The translations under genes were made by a program, and so were the position numbers. Shown piece by piece: positions 43,319 through 53,150 of a stretch of 64,000 nt of DNA. The stretch lies in NCBI GenBank assembly GCA_016202695.1, contig JACQOE010000025.1, forward strand, positions 30,436 through 94,435, given 5' to 3'. Positions within the stretch are counted from its first letter, which is position 1. Every line of letters begins with the position of its first letter. The stretch is from Pseudomonadota bacterium (GTDB lineage Bacteria; Pseudomonadota; Alphaproteobacteria; JACQOE01). Under the pieces are notes generated by a model that saw nothing but the letters and a program-made list of their open reading frames with translations, searched no databases and was not told the DNA's origin.

Positions 43319-44346
43319 GCGACGTCCTCCCGTTTGGCGACCGCGGCGAGGGTCCAGGACGGGGCCTCGGCGGCGAAGTGGCAGGCCGAGCGCCGCCCCC
43401 CCTCAAAAGCGAGAAGGGGGGGCTCGGCCTCGCGGCAGATCGTCGCGGCGATAGGGCAGCGCGGATGGAAGCGGCACCCGGGCGGCGGGCGCATTGCCGA
43501 GGGAACGTCGCCGGCGAGCGGGATGTGCGTGCGCCGGCGTGCGGCCTCGGGATCGACCATCGGGCTCGCGGCGAGGAGCGCGCTGGTGTAGGGATGGCGC
43601 GGCAGGGTGAAGATCGAGTCGGTCGCGCCCTCCTCGACCATCCGGCCGAGGTACATCACCGCCACCCGGTCGCAGAGCGAGCGCACCACACCGAGGTCGT
43701 GGGTGATGAAGAGATAGGAAAGCTGGAACTCCTCCTGCAGCTTGCGAAGGAGCTTGAGAATCTGCGCCCGGATGGAGATGTCGAGGGCGGAAACCGCCTC
43801 GTCGGCGACGATGATCCGCGGCCGCACGGCGAGCGCGCGGGCGATGCAGATGCGCTGGCGCTGGCCGCCGGAAAACTGGTGGGGGTAGCGGTCGAGGAAG
43901 GCGCGTCCCGGGCTCAGACCGACGTGATCGAGCAGCTCCGCCGCCGCGGCGCGCTGCTCCCTGGCCGGCACAAGGCCGTGGTTGCGCAAGGGCTGGGCGA
44001 GCGTCTGCAACACGGTCTTGCGCGGGTTGAGCGAGTCGAAGGGGTCCTGGAAGATCATCTGCACGTGGCGGTGATAGCCCCGCCGCTCGGCCGGGGCGAG
44101 ATCGGTCACCTCGCTGCCCTCGAACAGGATCGCGCCCGAGGTCGGCGCGACGAGGCCGAGGATCGCCCGCCCCAGCGTCGTCTTGCCGCAGCCCGACTCG
44201 CCGACGAGGGCCAGGATCTCGCCTTCCTCCAGGCTCAGGCTCACCCCGTCGACCGCGCGCACCACCCCCCTCGGGCGGTGAACCCAGCCGCCCCCTGCCG
44301 GGAAGTGGACCCTGAGGTTCCTGACCTCGAGGAGGGGCGCCGTCAT
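43315..44346 (-). CDS. Peptide-type ABC transporter ATP-binding protein (DppF/OppF-like)
   Basis: This 343-aa ATPase has Walker [12 protein letters not shown], the signature [15 protein letters not shown], Walker [13 protein letters not shown] and the OppF/DppF C-terminal cysteine-rich tail ([20 protein letters not shown]). It drives import with the second ATPase and two permeases, at the cytoplasmic face. It overlaps the DppD-like gene by 4 bp and the MmgE/PrpD copy 3 gene by 4 bp, so it links the importer to the catabolic genes. Confidence 0.92.
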   Translation of the reverse strand: MTAPLLEVRNLRVHFPAGGGWVHRPRGVVRAVDGVSLSLEEGEILALVGESGCGKTTLGRAILGLVAPTSGAILFEGSEVTDLAPAERRGYHRHVQMIFQDPFDSLNPRKTVLQTLAQPLRNHGLVPAREQRAAAAELLDHVGLSPGRAFLDRYPHQFSGGQRQRICIARALAVRPRIIVADEAVSALDISIRAQILKLLRKLQEEFQLSYLFITHDLGVVRSLCDRVAVMYLGRMVEEGATDSIFTLPRHPYTSALLAASPMVDPEAARRRTHIPLAGDVPSAMRPPPGCRFHPRCPIAATICREAEPPLLAFEGGRRSACHFAAEAPSWTLAAVAKREDVA

Positions 44347-45314
44347 CGGCCGTCCTCGTGCAGCCAGCAGCGAGCGACGCGGCCACCCTCCAGCGTCACG
44401 ACCGGCGGTGCCGAGCGGGAACAGGGCTCGAAGGCGCGCGGGCAGCGCGGGTGGAACCGGCAGCCGGGGGGCGGGGCGATCAGGTTGGGTGGCTGGCCCT
44501 CAATCGCCTCGAAGGCGGCGACCCGGTGGTCGATGTTGAGGCTCGATTTGAGCAGCGCCGCCGTGTAGGGATGTTGGGGGCCCTTGAACAGGCCGAAGAC
44601 GTCGGCCTCCTCGACGATCTCGCCCGCATACATCACGTAGACGCGGTCGCAGTACTCGGCCACGAGCCCGAGGTCGTGGCTGATCAGAAGCAGGGCGCTC
44701 CCCAGCTCGCGCCGGATGTCACTCAGGAGGGCCATGATCTGCGCCTGGATGGTGACGTCGAGGGCGGTAGTGGGCTCATCCGCGATCAGCAGCGCCGGTC
44801 GGCAGGCGACCGCCATCGCGATCAGCACCCGCTGGCGCATCCCGCCGCTCAGCTGATGGGGGTAGTAGTGGACCACGGCCTCGGGAGCAGGAATCTTGAC
44901 GTGACGGAGTGCCTCCAGTGCACCCGCCTCGGCCGCCCGCCTGCCGAGCCCCTGGTGGATGCAGATCGCCTCGGCGACCTGATCTCCCACCCTGAAGACC
45001 GGGTTGAGGAAGGTCATCGGGTCCTGGAAGACCATGGCTATCTCGCCGCCGCGCACCATGCGCATCTCGGCCTCGGAGAGGGCGAGGAGGTCGCGCCCCT
45101 TGAACCATACCCGCCCGCCGAGGATGCGAACCGGCGGGCGCACGAGCCGCATCAGCGACAGCGCGGTCATGCTCTTGCCGCAGCCCGACTCGCCCACCAG
45201 CGCCACCGCCTCGCTCGGCCGGATGCGGAGCGAGACGCCCTCGACCGCGCGCACCACGCCGGCCGGCGTGAAGATGTGGGTGGTGAGATCCTCGACCCGC
45301 AGCAGCTCCTGCAT
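44343..45314 (-). CDS. Peptide-type ABC transporter ATP-binding protein (DppD/OppD-like)
   Basis: This 323-aa ATPase shows Walker [34 protein letters not shown], the signature [16 protein letters not shown], Walker [19 protein letters not shown] and the DppD tail [15 protein letters not shown]. The start at 45314 ([10 protein letters not shown]) is the family start; the open frame upstream is a shadow of the permease gene. The gap to the upstream permease is 29 bp. Confidence 0.92.
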   Translation of the reverse strand: MQELLRVEDLTTHIFTPAGVVRAVEGVSLRIRPSEAVALVGESGCGKSMTALSLMRLVRPPVRILGGRVWFKGRDLLALSEAEMRMVRGGEIAMVFQDPMTFLNPVFRVGDQVAEAICIHQGLGRRAAEAGALEALRHVKIPAPEAVVHYYPHQLSGGMRQRVLIAMAVACRPALLIADEPTTALDVTIQAQIMALLSDIRRELGSALLLISHDLGLVAEYCDRVYVMYAGEIVEEADVFGLFKGPQHPYTAALLKSSLNIDHRVAAFEAIEGQPPNLIAPPPGCRFHPRCPRAFEPCSRSAPPVVTLEGGRVARCWLHEDGR

Positions 45315-45343
45315 GGATACGCGCGCTTTCCTTCCCGCTCCCC

Positions 45344-46228
45344 TCAGCGCCCGCGCGAGCGCGGGCTGAGAACGTCGTTGAGGCCGTCGCCCACCAGATT
45401 GAGGCTCAGCACCGCGAGGAAGATGACGAGCCCGGGGAAGGCGGTCGTCCACCAGGCGCTGCGCATGATCTGCTGGGCCTGCTGGAGCATGATGCCAAGG
45501 CTCACCTGGCTGGGATCGCCGAGCCCGAGGTAGGAGAGGCCGGCCTCGAGCAGCATCGCCTGCCCCACCTGCAGGGTGCCGGCGACCACGACCGGAGCGA
45601 GCGCGTTGGGCAGGATCTCGACGAACATCAGAACCAACACGCCGCAGCCGGCGATGCGGGCGGCATCGACGAACTGGCGGGTGCGAAGCGATAGGAACTC
45701 GGCGCGCACGATGCGCGCGATCTCGGGCCAACTCAGGAGCGCAATCGCCAGGATGATGTTGACGATGTGCGCACCGAAGAAGGCGACCAGCATGATGGCC
45801 AGGAAGAAGCGCGGGATGACGAGGAAGACCTCGGTGAGCCGCATCAGCAGGTCGTCGATGAGCCGGCCGAAGTAGCCGGCAAAGCTCCCGACCACGATGC
45901 CGATGCCGGTCGAGACCGCCGCCGCGCTCAGGCCGACGATCAGCGAGATGCGGAGCCCGGCGAGCACGCGGCTGAAAACGTCGCGCCCGAGATCGTCGGT
46001 TCCCATCAGGTGCACCGCTCCCGGCGACGCCATGCGCGGCCCGGCCCGGATCTTCTCGGGGTCGAAGGGCACGATCGCATCGCCGAACACGGCGAGAACC
46101 AGTAGGCAGCCAAGAACCGCAAGTCCTAGAACCGACATGCGGTTGAGGGCGAAGATGCGCCAAAGGCTCGGCCGCGGCGGCTCCTCCACCCAGCCGGCCG
46201 CAGGTGTTCCGGGTGCGGGAGCACTCAT
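45344..46228 (-). CDS. Peptide-type ABC transporter permease (DppC-like)
   Basis: This 294-aa inner-membrane protein has an N-terminal cytoplasmic segment, then about six helices, with GTDDLGRDVFSRVLAGLRIS and the EAA-type loop DAARIAGCGVLVLMFVEILP that contacts the ATPase. GLSYLGLGDPSQVSLGIMLQ is typical of DppC/OppC. It overlaps the DppB-like gene by 4 bp. Confidence 0.92.
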   Translation of the reverse strand: MSAPAPGTPAAGWVEEPPRPSLWRIFALNRMSVLGLAVLGCLLVLAVFGDAIVPFDPEKIRAGPRMASPGAVHLMGTDDLGRDVFSRVLAGLRISLIVGLSAAAVSTGIGIVVGSFAGYFGRLIDDLLMRLTEVFLVIPRFFLAIMLVAFFGAHIVNIILAIALLSWPEIARIVRAEFLSLRTRQFVDAARIAGCGVLVLMFVEILPNALAPVVVAGTLQVGQAMLLEAGLSYLGLGDPSQVSLGIMLQQAQQIMRSAWWTTAFPGLVIFLAVLSLNLVGDGLNDVLSPRSRGR

Positions 46229-47202
46229 TTGTAAACCACCCTCGGATCGATCAGCGCGTAGATCACGTCGGTGATGACGTTGGCGACGATGACGAGGCTC
46301 GAGATGAAGATGAAGAGGCCCATCAGGATGGGGTAGTCGCGGGCCATGATCGCCTCGTACATCAGCCGCCCGAGGCCAGGCCAGGCGAACACGGTCTCGG
46401 TGAGGACCGAGCCCGCGAGCATGAAGCCGAAGGTGAGGCCGATGACGGTGACCACGGGCAGGAGCGCATTCCGGAGTGCATGGCGGAAGACGACCGCGCC
46501 CTCGCTCACCCCCTTGGCGCGAGCGGTGGTGATGTAGTCCTCGGCCAGCGTCTCCTGCATGCGCGCGCGGGTGAGCCGGAAGATGAGGGTGAGGTTATAG
46601 ACGCTGTAGGTGAGCGCCGGCAGCGCTAGGTGGTGGGCGATGTCGAACGCCCGCCCCCAACCCTCGGCGGGGGCGCGGAGCGAGGCCATGCCCTGGGTCG
46701 GGAACCAGCCGAGGTTGAGGGCAAAGAGAAGGAGCAGCAGCTGGCCCAGCCAGAATACCGGCATCGAATAGCCCGCGAGCGCGACCAGGGTGGCGGCGTT
46801 GTCGGCGGCGGAGTAGGGATGGCGCGCGGCGAACGCCCCGAGCAGGATTCCGATCGCGCTGCTCAGCACCAAGCTGGTCCCCATCAGGAGGAGGGTGGCG
46901 GGGAGCCGGCTCATGATGAGGTCGAACACGTCCACCCGGTAGCGGAGCGAGTAGCCGAGATCGAGGCTCGTGACCTTGGCCACGTAACGCCCAAGTTGGA
47001 CATAGAGCGGCCGGTCGAGCCCGAACTCGCGGCGGAGCTGCTCGCGGTACTCGGGCGCCGTCTCCATCTGGCCGGAGAGCACGTCGACTGGGTCGCCCGG
47101 GGCGGCGTGAACGAGCAGAAAGGTGATGACGACGACGAGGAGGAGGAGCGGCACCGCCTGCAACACACGCCGAAAGAGGTAGGTGAGAAAGCGGCTCTGC
47201 AT
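46225..47202 (-). CDS. Peptide-type ABC transporter permease (DppB-like)
   Basis: This 325-aa permease begins MQSRFLTYLFRRVLQAVPLL and has HAAPGDPVDVL, the EAA-type loop TTARAKGVSEGAVVFRHALR and SVLTETVFAWPGLGRLMYEA, the classic DppB/OppB pattern. The start at 47202 is chosen by family length. The 178-bp gap to the substrate-binding protein gene holds a strong RNA hairpin (47348-47375). Confidence 0.92.
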   Translation of the reverse strand: MQSRFLTYLFRRVLQAVPLLLLVVVITFLLVHAAPGDPVDVLSGQMETAPEYREQLRREFGLDRPLYVQLGRYVAKVTSLDLGYSLRYRVDVFDLIMSRLPATLLLMGTSLVLSSAIGILLGAFAARHPYSAADNAATLVALAGYSMPVFWLGQLLLLLFALNLGWFPTQGMASLRAPAEGWGRAFDIAHHLALPALTYSVYNLTLIFRLTRARMQETLAEDYITTARAKGVSEGAVVFRHALRNALLPVVTVIGLTFGFMLAGSVLTETVFAWPGLGRLMYEAIMARDYPILMGLFIFISSLVIVANVITDVIYALIDPRVVYK

Positions 47203-47347
47203 CGCGCTCCCGACGACTTGCCGGCGACGGCGTCCGCCCCTCCGGCACTGGCCACGCCGGCGCACGGGCGCCCCGCTCCCGCCCGGGCGGAGGTCCGGCG
47301 GCAGGGGAGAGCCGAGCGCCTCCTGCCGCCCGCGCGGCGCCTCCCAA

Positions 47348-47375
47348 GGGCCGGCCCGCGAGGGCGGGCAGGCCC
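47348..47375 (-). terminator. Stem-loop after the substrate-binding protein gene
   Basis: In the transcribed strand two paired blocks, GGGCC/GGCCC and CCCGC/GCGGG, form a stem broken by a two-base internal loop. No U-run follows, so this is more likely an mRNA-stabilising or attenuating hairpin between the binding-protein and permease cistrons than a full terminator. Confidence 0.45.
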
Positions 47376-47380
47376 GGCTA

Positions 47381-48985
47381 CTACTTCACCATATAAGCGT
47401 CCTCGCGGGACTGCACATAGCCCTGCGGGTCGGTGATCACGTCCTTGAATTTGGACGAAACCGCGTTCACCACGGGGATCTCGAACAGAGGCACCGCGGG
47501 CAGGTCCTCCATCAGGATTTTTTGGATCTGGCGCCACATGTCGGCGCGCTGCTTGCGATCGACGATCTTGAACTCGGCGTCGAACAGCTTGTCGAGCGCG
47601 GGGTTGGAATAGCCCATCCCATTCACAAACGGCTGTTTCTTGATCTGGTTGGTGTGATAGCGCGGGGTAACGCTGATGGTGGGATCGGGCCCGGTCGTGA
47701 AGAGCTGATTGGCAAGGTCGAAGTCCCACTGCCGGAAGACGCGATCGATGAAGGTCGGGCGGTCGAAAACCTGGATCTTGACGTCGATCCCCGCCTGCTT
47801 GAGCTGGTCGCGGATCACCTCGGCGGCGCGGCCCTCGTAGTCGCGCCCGGAGGCCCAGAAGACCCGCAGGCTGAAGCGGGTGCCGTCGGCGCCGCGGGCG
47901 AACCCGGCCTCGTCGAGGAGCTTGTTGGCGGTGGCGAGGTCCTTCTTGGCGTCGCCGTCGTAAACGTCATAGGACGGCTCGAAGATCCAGCGCAGGCCGC
48001 TGTTGACGAAGCTCCGGGCTGGCTTGCCCTCGCCAAAGAGTGAGATGTCCTGAATCACCGAGCGGTCGAGGGCGTAGGCGATCGCCCGGCGCACGCGCAC
48101 GTCCTTGAGGTGCTGGTTGCGCAGGTTGAACAGCAGGTACTCGTTGGTCGCCGCCGCCTCGCCGCCCTTCTCGACGATCTGGAAGCGCGGGTCCTTGCGC
48201 AGGTCCTTCACTCGGTCGTGGGGCACGATGTACCAGTGCAGGAAGTCGACCTCGCCGCGCTCGAAGGCAAGCAGACGCGCCGCCGCGTCGGGCAGGAAGC
48301 GGACGATGATCCGGTCGAGGTAGGGCTTGCCGGGCTTGTAGTAGGCGTCGTTGCGCACCAGCTCGACGTGGCTCCCCTTGACCCACTCCTTGAATTTGAA
48401 GGGCCCGCTGCCGATCGGCGCGGCATTGGCCGGATTGGTCTTGGGGTCGGTGCCCTGGTAGACGTGCTTGGGCAACATCATCGTGCCGCTACCGAGCGTG
48501 TAGCCGAGCACGGTGAGGAAGGGCGCATAGGGCTCCTTGAGCTTGATCTCGAAGGTGTAGTCATCGATCGCCTTGGCGTATTCGACGTTGGGCCACCACG
48601 AGGCGGCACGCGGATGGACCTTGGCGATCACCTCGTTGAAGGTGAATTCCACGTCGCGGGCGGTGACCGGCTTGCCGTCGTGCCACTTGGCGTTCCTGAC
48701 CAACTGGAAGGTGTAGGTGCGTCCGTCGGCCGACTGCGTCCATTTCTCGGCGAGGTCGGGGACCGGCTCGAAATCGAAGTTGAGGGTAAAAAGCGTGCTG
48801 AGCATGTTGCTCGCCACCATCAGCGCCGCGGTGTCGGTGGCGAGGTGGGCCACCAGCGAGCCGGGCTCGCCCTCGAGGCCGATGATGAGGGTGCCGCCCC
48901 GCTGCGGCTGCGCGGCGGCCGGGGCCGGCACGGCGAGGCCGAACGCGGCCACCAGCCCGACGGTCGCCAGGGTTTTCCGGATCAT
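47381..48985 (-). CDS. Peptide-type ABC transporter substrate-binding protein (DppA-like)
   Basis: This 534-aa SBP_bac_5 protein has a Sec signal (MIRKTLATVGLVAAFGLAV, cut near PAAAQ), then GGTLIIGLEGEPGSLVAHLA, NAKWHDGKPVTARDVEFTFN, GSGPFKFKEWVKGSHVELVR and VRRAIAYALDRSVIQ. It binds a substrate in the periplasm and hands it to the permeases. The start at 48985 follows CCAGGAGG. It heads the importer operon, behind a 16-bp palindrome (49031-49046). The family takes peptides but also nickel, betaine-like and opine-type compounds, so the ligand is open. Confidence 0.93.
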   Translation of the reverse strand: MIRKTLATVGLVAAFGLAVPAPAAAQPQRGGTLIIGLEGEPGSLVAHLATDTAALMVASNMLSTLFTLNFDFEPVPDLAEKWTQSADGRTYTFQLVRNAKWHDGKPVTARDVEFTFNEVIAKVHPRAASWWPNVEYAKAIDDYTFEIKLKEPYAPFLTVLGYTLGSGTMMLPKHVYQGTDPKTNPANAAPIGSGPFKFKEWVKGSHVELVRNDAYYKPGKPYLDRIIVRFLPDAAARLLAFERGEVDFLHWYIVPHDRVKDLRKDPRFQIVEKGGEAAATNEYLLFNLRNQHLKDVRVRRAIAYALDRSVIQDISLFGEGKPARSFVNSGLRWIFEPSYDVYDGDAKKDLATANKLLDEAGFARGADGTRFSLRVFWASGRDYEGRAAEVIRDQLKQAGIDVKIQVFDRPTFIDRVFRQWDFDLANQLFTTGPDPTISVTPRYHTNQIKKQPFVNGMGYSNPALDKLFDAEFKIVDRKQRADMWRQIQKILMEDLPAVPLFEIPVVNAVSSKFKDVITDPQGYVQSREDAYMVK

Positions 48986-49295
48986 CGAAACCTCCTGGTT
49001 GCTCAACGGAGCCTTATCCGGTTGCGGAATGACGTGAATTCACGTCCATGCGGCGCATCCGCCTGTGCTTGCGGTTAGAACCGTCTCGTTCGCATTATCG
49101 AGGGAGGAACGCCGACGGCGCCGAGTCTCGGCGGTTCGTTTCCGCTGATCAAGGGCATTACGAATACTTATCGGACAGCCCCAGCCCTCCTTCTGGCCGG
49201 GAGCCACCGCCCGCCGGGCGGAACCCCCGCCCGCGGACACGCCGATGCACCGGCGAGCGCCGGGCCGGCCGTCGCTTCGGCCTGCCCGTGGCGCC
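48986..49295. other. 310-bp control region upstream of the ABC importer operon
   Basis: No gene is seen. It carries the palindrome at 49031-49046 near the binding-protein start, then a moderately AT-rich stretch (about 49075-49175) that could hold the promoter. The rest is GC-rich with no pattern I recognise. Confidence 0.5.
49031..49046. promoter_or_regulatory. 16-bp perfect palindrome upstream of the importer operon
   Basis: GACGTGAATTCACGTC is its own reverse complement. It lies 46 bp upstream of the substrate-binding protein start, where a repressor would block the promoter or early transcript. The regulator is unknown. Confidence 0.5.
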
Positions 49296-50108
49296 CTACG
49301 GCATGCGCCAGGGCCGAAGACCGATGAGAGAGACCGTGTATTGATTGCGAGCCGAATCGTAACCGATGCGGTACTTGCCCGGGTAGTGGCCGGGTAGGCT
49401 ATAGGCGGCGGGCGTCTTCGCGATCCGCGTGATATCCGGCTTCGTCCGCAGGAAGGAGATCGCCACCATCGGCTCGATGAAGGTGAGATGGCCCTTGTAG
49501 TAGCCATAGATGAACGTCTCGGCGAACGGCTTGCCGCGAAACTCCGGCCCGCCCGGGTCGACCCCGTGGATGCCCATCTTCTCGACCGCGGTGTCGGGCG
49601 GCACGACGTAGCCGGCGGGAAGCAACTCGCGCGCCGGGGTCTTGCCTCCCTCGGCCCCCTGGACGCCCCGGAACGTCACCCCTTCCTGCTCGGCGCGGCT
49701 GACCAGATAGAAGTGGAAGTCGAAATGAGGCACGGAGTAGATGCCCTTCGGATCATGGCCCTCAGGGTTCCAGTTGACCGTAACGTGGTCGTGGCCGGTC
49801 TTGGCTGCGCCTTTCGGCATCGCCAGCACGTACTCGTACTCCGGGTGCCCCGGCCTTGCCGCCGGCAGCCCGTCCAGCGCGGAGGCGTCGAATACGACCC
49901 CCACCGAGGTCGGCTCACCGGCGGCGTTGGTGGCGACCACGACACGGGCGGTTCCCTGGCCGATACGCACCGGCGCGCCCGCGTGGACGCGGGCCTTGCC
50001 CGTTTCCGCGGCGAGGGCCGGGGCAAGGCCGACGCTGAGCAGGCCGAGGGCGATCAACGCCGGGGCCACGACGCCCTTTCGTAACTCCTTGCTGCTCCGA
50101 TTCGACAT
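49296..50108 (-). CDS. Secreted DUF5602/TTHB210-like domain protein
   Basis: This 270-aa protein has a signal peptide (hydrophobic core VVAPALIALGLLSVGLAPAL, cut near ALA-AE). The mature part shows YEYVLAMPKGAAKTGHDHVT, NWNPEGHDPKGIYSVPHFDF and PHFDFHFYLVS, a histidine-rich pattern that I associate with DUF5602, the TTHB210-like domain. In Thermus that protein is tied to an ECF sigma/anti-sigma pair; none is seen here. It should be periplasmic. The start at 50108 is chosen by the signal peptide. Function is unknown. Confidence 0.65.
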   Translation of the reverse strand: MSNRSSKELRKGVVAPALIALGLLSVGLAPALAAETGKARVHAGAPVRIGQGTARVVVATNAAGEPTSVGVVFDASALDGLPAARPGHPEYEYVLAMPKGAAKTGHDHVTVNWNPEGHDPKGIYSVPHFDFHFYLVSRAEQEGVTFRGVQGAEGGKTPARELLPAGYVVPPDTAVEKMGIHGVDPGGPEFRGKPFAETFIYGYYKGHLTFIEPMVAISFLRTKPDITRIAKTPAAYSLPGHYPGKYRIGYDSARNQYTVSLIGLRPWRMP

Positions 50109-50315
50109 GTCTCCGCTCCCAATCGAGAAGGCCCGCCTATCGCGTCGATCGCTTGCGCGGCGCACGCCCGATGGCGTGCCGATCCGGCGATTGCCGCCGG
50201 GCGATCGATCGGATTTTCCGGACAAACCGCAGACTAGCCCGGCGCCGCGCCGGCCGAGAAGCGAGTTTGGACGCCAAGCGCTGGCCTACCCGCCCGCTCG
50301 CTCGGCGCTGTTGAA

Positions 50316-50391
<76 letters not shown>

Positions 50392-50531
50392 GCTATGCGC
50401 GGCCGGGTCCGTAAGCCCCCGGCTTATAGGAGATTTCGCCAGGGCTGTCCAGCCAACCGGCCTCCGCTCGGCGGCCGTGCCGCGCGGCCTGGAAACGGGT
50501 CCGGCGCCGTTCCTCCGGACCGAACCGGGGC

Positions 50532-50798
50532 CTACTCGTCCGCCGGCTTGCCGCCCCCGCCCGCACCCCCCGAGGGCGTATCCGGAGAGGCCCCGCCCTC
50601 CTCCGACTCCGGCTCCTCCTCGACCGGGATGCGGTAGTTCCCCTTGAGCCAGCGCCCAAGGTCGATGTCGGCGCAGCGCTTGGAGCAGAAGGGGCGATAG
50701 CGGGCGGCCTCGGGGGCCCCGCAGATCGGGCAGCGGCGCCCGCCCTTCGGCGCCTCGTCCTCGCTGCCCGTCGTCGGAAGGTCCTTCGCCTCGGCCAT
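50532..50798 (-). CDS. yacG: DNA gyrase inhibitor YacG (zinc-binding)
   Basis: This 88-aa protein has the YacG zinc site CPICGAP with [20 protein letters not shown], giving a four-cysteine zinc centre. YacG binds GyrB and inhibits DNA gyrase in E. coli. The start at 50798 leaves a short acidic N-terminus; the C-terminus is Gly/Pro/Glu rich and disordered. It is 4 bp from the RNase E/G gene in the infA-maf-RNase-yacG row. Confidence 0.9.
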   Translation of the reverse strand: MAEAKDLPTTGSEDEAPKGGRRCPICGAPEAARYRPFCSKRCADIDLGRWLKGNYRIPVEEEPESEEGGASPDTPSGGAGGGGKPADE

Positions 50799-50802
50799 GC
50801 CG

Positions 50803-52248
50803 TCACTCAAACACGATCTCGAAGCCCTGTGAAGGGGGCGCCGCCGCGGTCCGGAGCGCCACCGGCCGGGCCGAGCGCTCGGCGAGGAAGGCCAATGCCC
50901 CCGCCGCCTCGCCGCCCGGGGCGAGCGCCGCCAGCGCGCGCTCATCGGCGAGGATCGCGGGCGCCTTGCCGGGATGATCGGCGCCCCCCGCGAGCGCGGC
51001 GCGCACCGCCTCGAAGGCGAGGGTCGCGCCCGTCTTCCTCAGCCCGCCCTCGGCGGTCGGCTCCAGCATCACCTCGGCGAGCGGCGGCCGCCGGCGGCGG
51101 CGCGTGCACTCGATCAGGCCGAGCCGGCTGAAGCCGAGCACGAACACCTCCGCCGGATCGTCGGCCACCGCCGCGCGGAACGCCTCCAGCAGACGCTCGC
51201 GCTCGCGCTTCACCCCCCGATCGATCACGTCGATCATGATCTGGCCCGAGAGGTTGCGAAGCCGCATCTGGCGCGCGGCCTCGGCGAGCGCCTCGAGGTT
51301 GACGGCGGCAATCGGGCCCTTGGCGCGGCTCGTATCCACATCGACGGCAACGAGCGCGCGAGTCTCGTCGATGAAGAGTCGCGCCCCCGAAGCAAGCCGG
51401 AGCTCGCGGGCGAGCGCCGCCTCGATCTCCTCCTCGATCCCGAAGGCAGCGAAAAGCGGACGGCGCCCGCGCCAGGGCTCGATCCGATCGGCGAGTGCGG
51501 GCGAGCAGTCGGCGGCGAAAGCGCGCGCCTCGGCAAGGGCGCTCGGCCCCTCGATCACCACCCGCTCCACGCCCGCCGCCCGGTCGCGAAGGAGCGCCGG
51601 GACCGGCCCAGGCTCGCGCACAAGCAGCGCCGGCGCCTCGCCCCGCGCGGCGAGCGTCGTCGCGCGGGCGCCGATCTCGGCCCAGGCGGCGCGGAGCCGC
51701 TCGGCCTCGGCCACCAGCGCCTCGGCCGAGGCGCCGGCGGCGGCGGTGCGAACGACCAATCCCTCCCCCGGCCGCGCGAGGCCGGCCAGGGCCTCCGCCA
51801 AGCGGTGGCGCTCGGCCGCCTCGCCGATCCGACGCGAAAGCCGTACCCCGGCCTCGAACGGCGCGTAGATCAGGTACAGGCCGGTGAGGATGATCCGGCG
51901 GGTCGCCCGCGGGCCTTTTCCGCCGGCCGCCTCGCGGGTGACCTGCACCACCACCGCCTCGCCCTCGTGCACGAGGGCCGAGATGTGTGCCCCCCGTTCG
52001 CCCTCGGGCGCACGCGCCGCCGCCTCGGCGGCGCTGAGAAAGGCGGCCTCGCCCTCGCCGATGTCGACGAACGCGCCGTTGAGCGCGGGCTCCACCCGAA
52101 CCACCCGCCCGAGGTAGACGTTGCCGGCGAGCGCCGGACGATGGGTGCGAAGGACGGCGAGGTCGTCGGCGCGACCGGCCCTTAGCCAGGCCGCGCGGAC
52201 CTCGCCCGGGAGCGCGTCGATCAGGAGCTCGGTGCCGCCCCCACCCAT
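50803..52248 (-). CDS. Ribonuclease E/G family protein
   Basis: This 481-aa protein is RNase G-like in length. It has an S1 domain near residues 35-120 ([31 protein letters not shown]), and the catalytic DNase I-like part with [10 protein letters not shown] and [15 protein letters not shown] holding the two metal-binding Asp residues. The Zn-link region reads [12 protein letters not shown], a variant of the usual TRKR motif. It processes RNA in the cytoplasm. It lies between maf and yacG, as in many alphaproteobacteria, where it is separate from the long RNase E. Confidence 0.87.
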   Translation of the reverse strand: MGGGGTELLIDALPGEVRAAWLRAGRADDLAVLRTHRPALAGNVYLGRVVRVEPALNGAFVDIGEGEAAFLSAAEAAARAPEGERGAHISALVHEGEAVVVQVTREAAGGKGPRATRRIILTGLYLIYAPFEAGVRLSRRIGEAAERHRLAEALAGLARPGEGLVVRTAAAGASAEALVAEAERLRAAWAEIGARATTLAARGEAPALLVREPGPVPALLRDRAAGVERVVIEGPSALAEARAFAADCSPALADRIEPWRGRRPLFAAFGIEEEIEAALARELRLASGARLFIDETRALVAVDVDTSRAKGPIAAVNLEALAEAARQMRLRNLSGQIMIDVIDRGVKRERERLLEAFRAAVADDPAEVFVLGFSRLGLIECTRRRRRPPLAEVMLEPTAEGGLRKTGATLAFEAVRAALAGGADHPGKAPAILADERALAALAPGGEAAGALAFLAERSARPVALRTAAAPPSQGFEIVFE

Positions 52249-52257
52249 CGCCGCCCC

Positions 52258-52863
52258 TCACGGCCCCGGCCAGGGCGGCCGATAGCCGAGCCCGGCGAGC
52301 AGCGCGTGGGTCTCGTAGAGCGGCAGCCCCACCACGTTCGAGTAGGAGCCGTTGACCGCCTTGACGAAGACCGCGGCCCGGCCCTGGATGGCGTAGCCGC
52401 CGCCCTTTCCCCGCCACTCGCCCGAGGCGAGGTAGCCCTCGATCTCCTCGGCCGACAGGCGCTTGAAGGCGACCGATGTCACGACCACGCGGCTGGCCCG
52501 CCGGCGGTCGGGAGCGATCACGGTAATCCCGCCCAAAACCCGGTGGCGCCGACCCGAGAGGAGGGCAAGGAAGCGGCGCGCGTCCTCGGCGCTCTCCGCC
52601 TTGGCGAGCGCCCGACGCCCCACCGCGACGACCGAGTCGGCCCCGAGCACGTATGCCTGCGGGCGCAATACGGCCACCGCCTCGGCCTTTTCGGCGGCCA
52701 AGCGGTGCGCGAGTTGAGCCGGAAGCTCGCGCGGGCGCGCCGTCTCGTCCACGCCGCTGTCGACGATCTCGTCGGGGACGATGCCGATCTGGCACAGGAG
52801 CTCGCGCCGGCGCGGCGAGGCCGAGGCGAGAACGAGAGGGGGCCGCGCCGGGGGGCCCTGCAT
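52258..52863 (-). CDS. maf: Maf-type nucleotide pyrophosphatase
   Basis: This 201-aa Maf protein has the motif LASASPRRRELL, SGVDETARPREL and the metal/active-site segment LGADSVVAVGRRALAKAESA. Maf enzymes hydrolyse non-canonical or canonical NTPs and are tied to septum formation. It lies 13 bp downstream of infA and 9 bp before the RNase gene, so the group is one operon. Confidence 0.93.
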   Translation of the reverse strand: MQGPPARPPLVLASASPRRRELLCQIGIVPDEIVDSGVDETARPRELPAQLAHRLAAEKAEAVAVLRPQAYVLGADSVVAVGRRALAKAESAEDARRFLALLSGRRHRVLGGITVIAPDRRRASRVVVTSVAFKRLSAEEIEGYLASGEWRGKGGGYAIQGRAAVFVKAVNGSYSNVVGLPLYETHALLAGLGYRPPWPGP

Positions 52864-52876
52864 CGGCGGCCTCGGC

Positions 52877-53095
52877 CTACTTGAAGCGGAAGGTGATCCG
52901 ACCTTTGGTGAGGTCGTAGGGGGTCATCTCCACCGTCACCTTGTCGCCCACGAGCACGCGAATGCGGTGCTTGCGCATCTTGCCGGCGGTGTGCGCCAAC
53001 ACTTCGTGGCCGTTCTCGAGTTTCACCCGGAACATCGCGTTGGGGAGAAGCTCGGTGACCGTTCCGGGCATCTCGATCGCGTCCTCTTTCGCCAT
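52877..53095 (-). CDS. infA: Translation initiation factor IF-1
   Basis: This 72-aa OB-fold protein is exactly family length: [40 protein letters not shown] and the C-terminal [20 protein letters not shown]-1 binds the ribosomal A site and helps IF-2 and IF-3 during initiation. It leads the infA-maf-RNase-yacG operon. Confidence 0.97.
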   Translation of the reverse strand: MAKEDAIEMPGTVTELLPNAMFRVKLENGHEVLAHTAGKMRKHRIRVLVGDKVTVEMTPYDLTKGRITFRFK

Positions 53096-53150
53096 GCACG
53101 CCGTCCAAGCGGTTACGCCGCGAGAAAAATGGAAAAGGGCCGGAGCGCGG

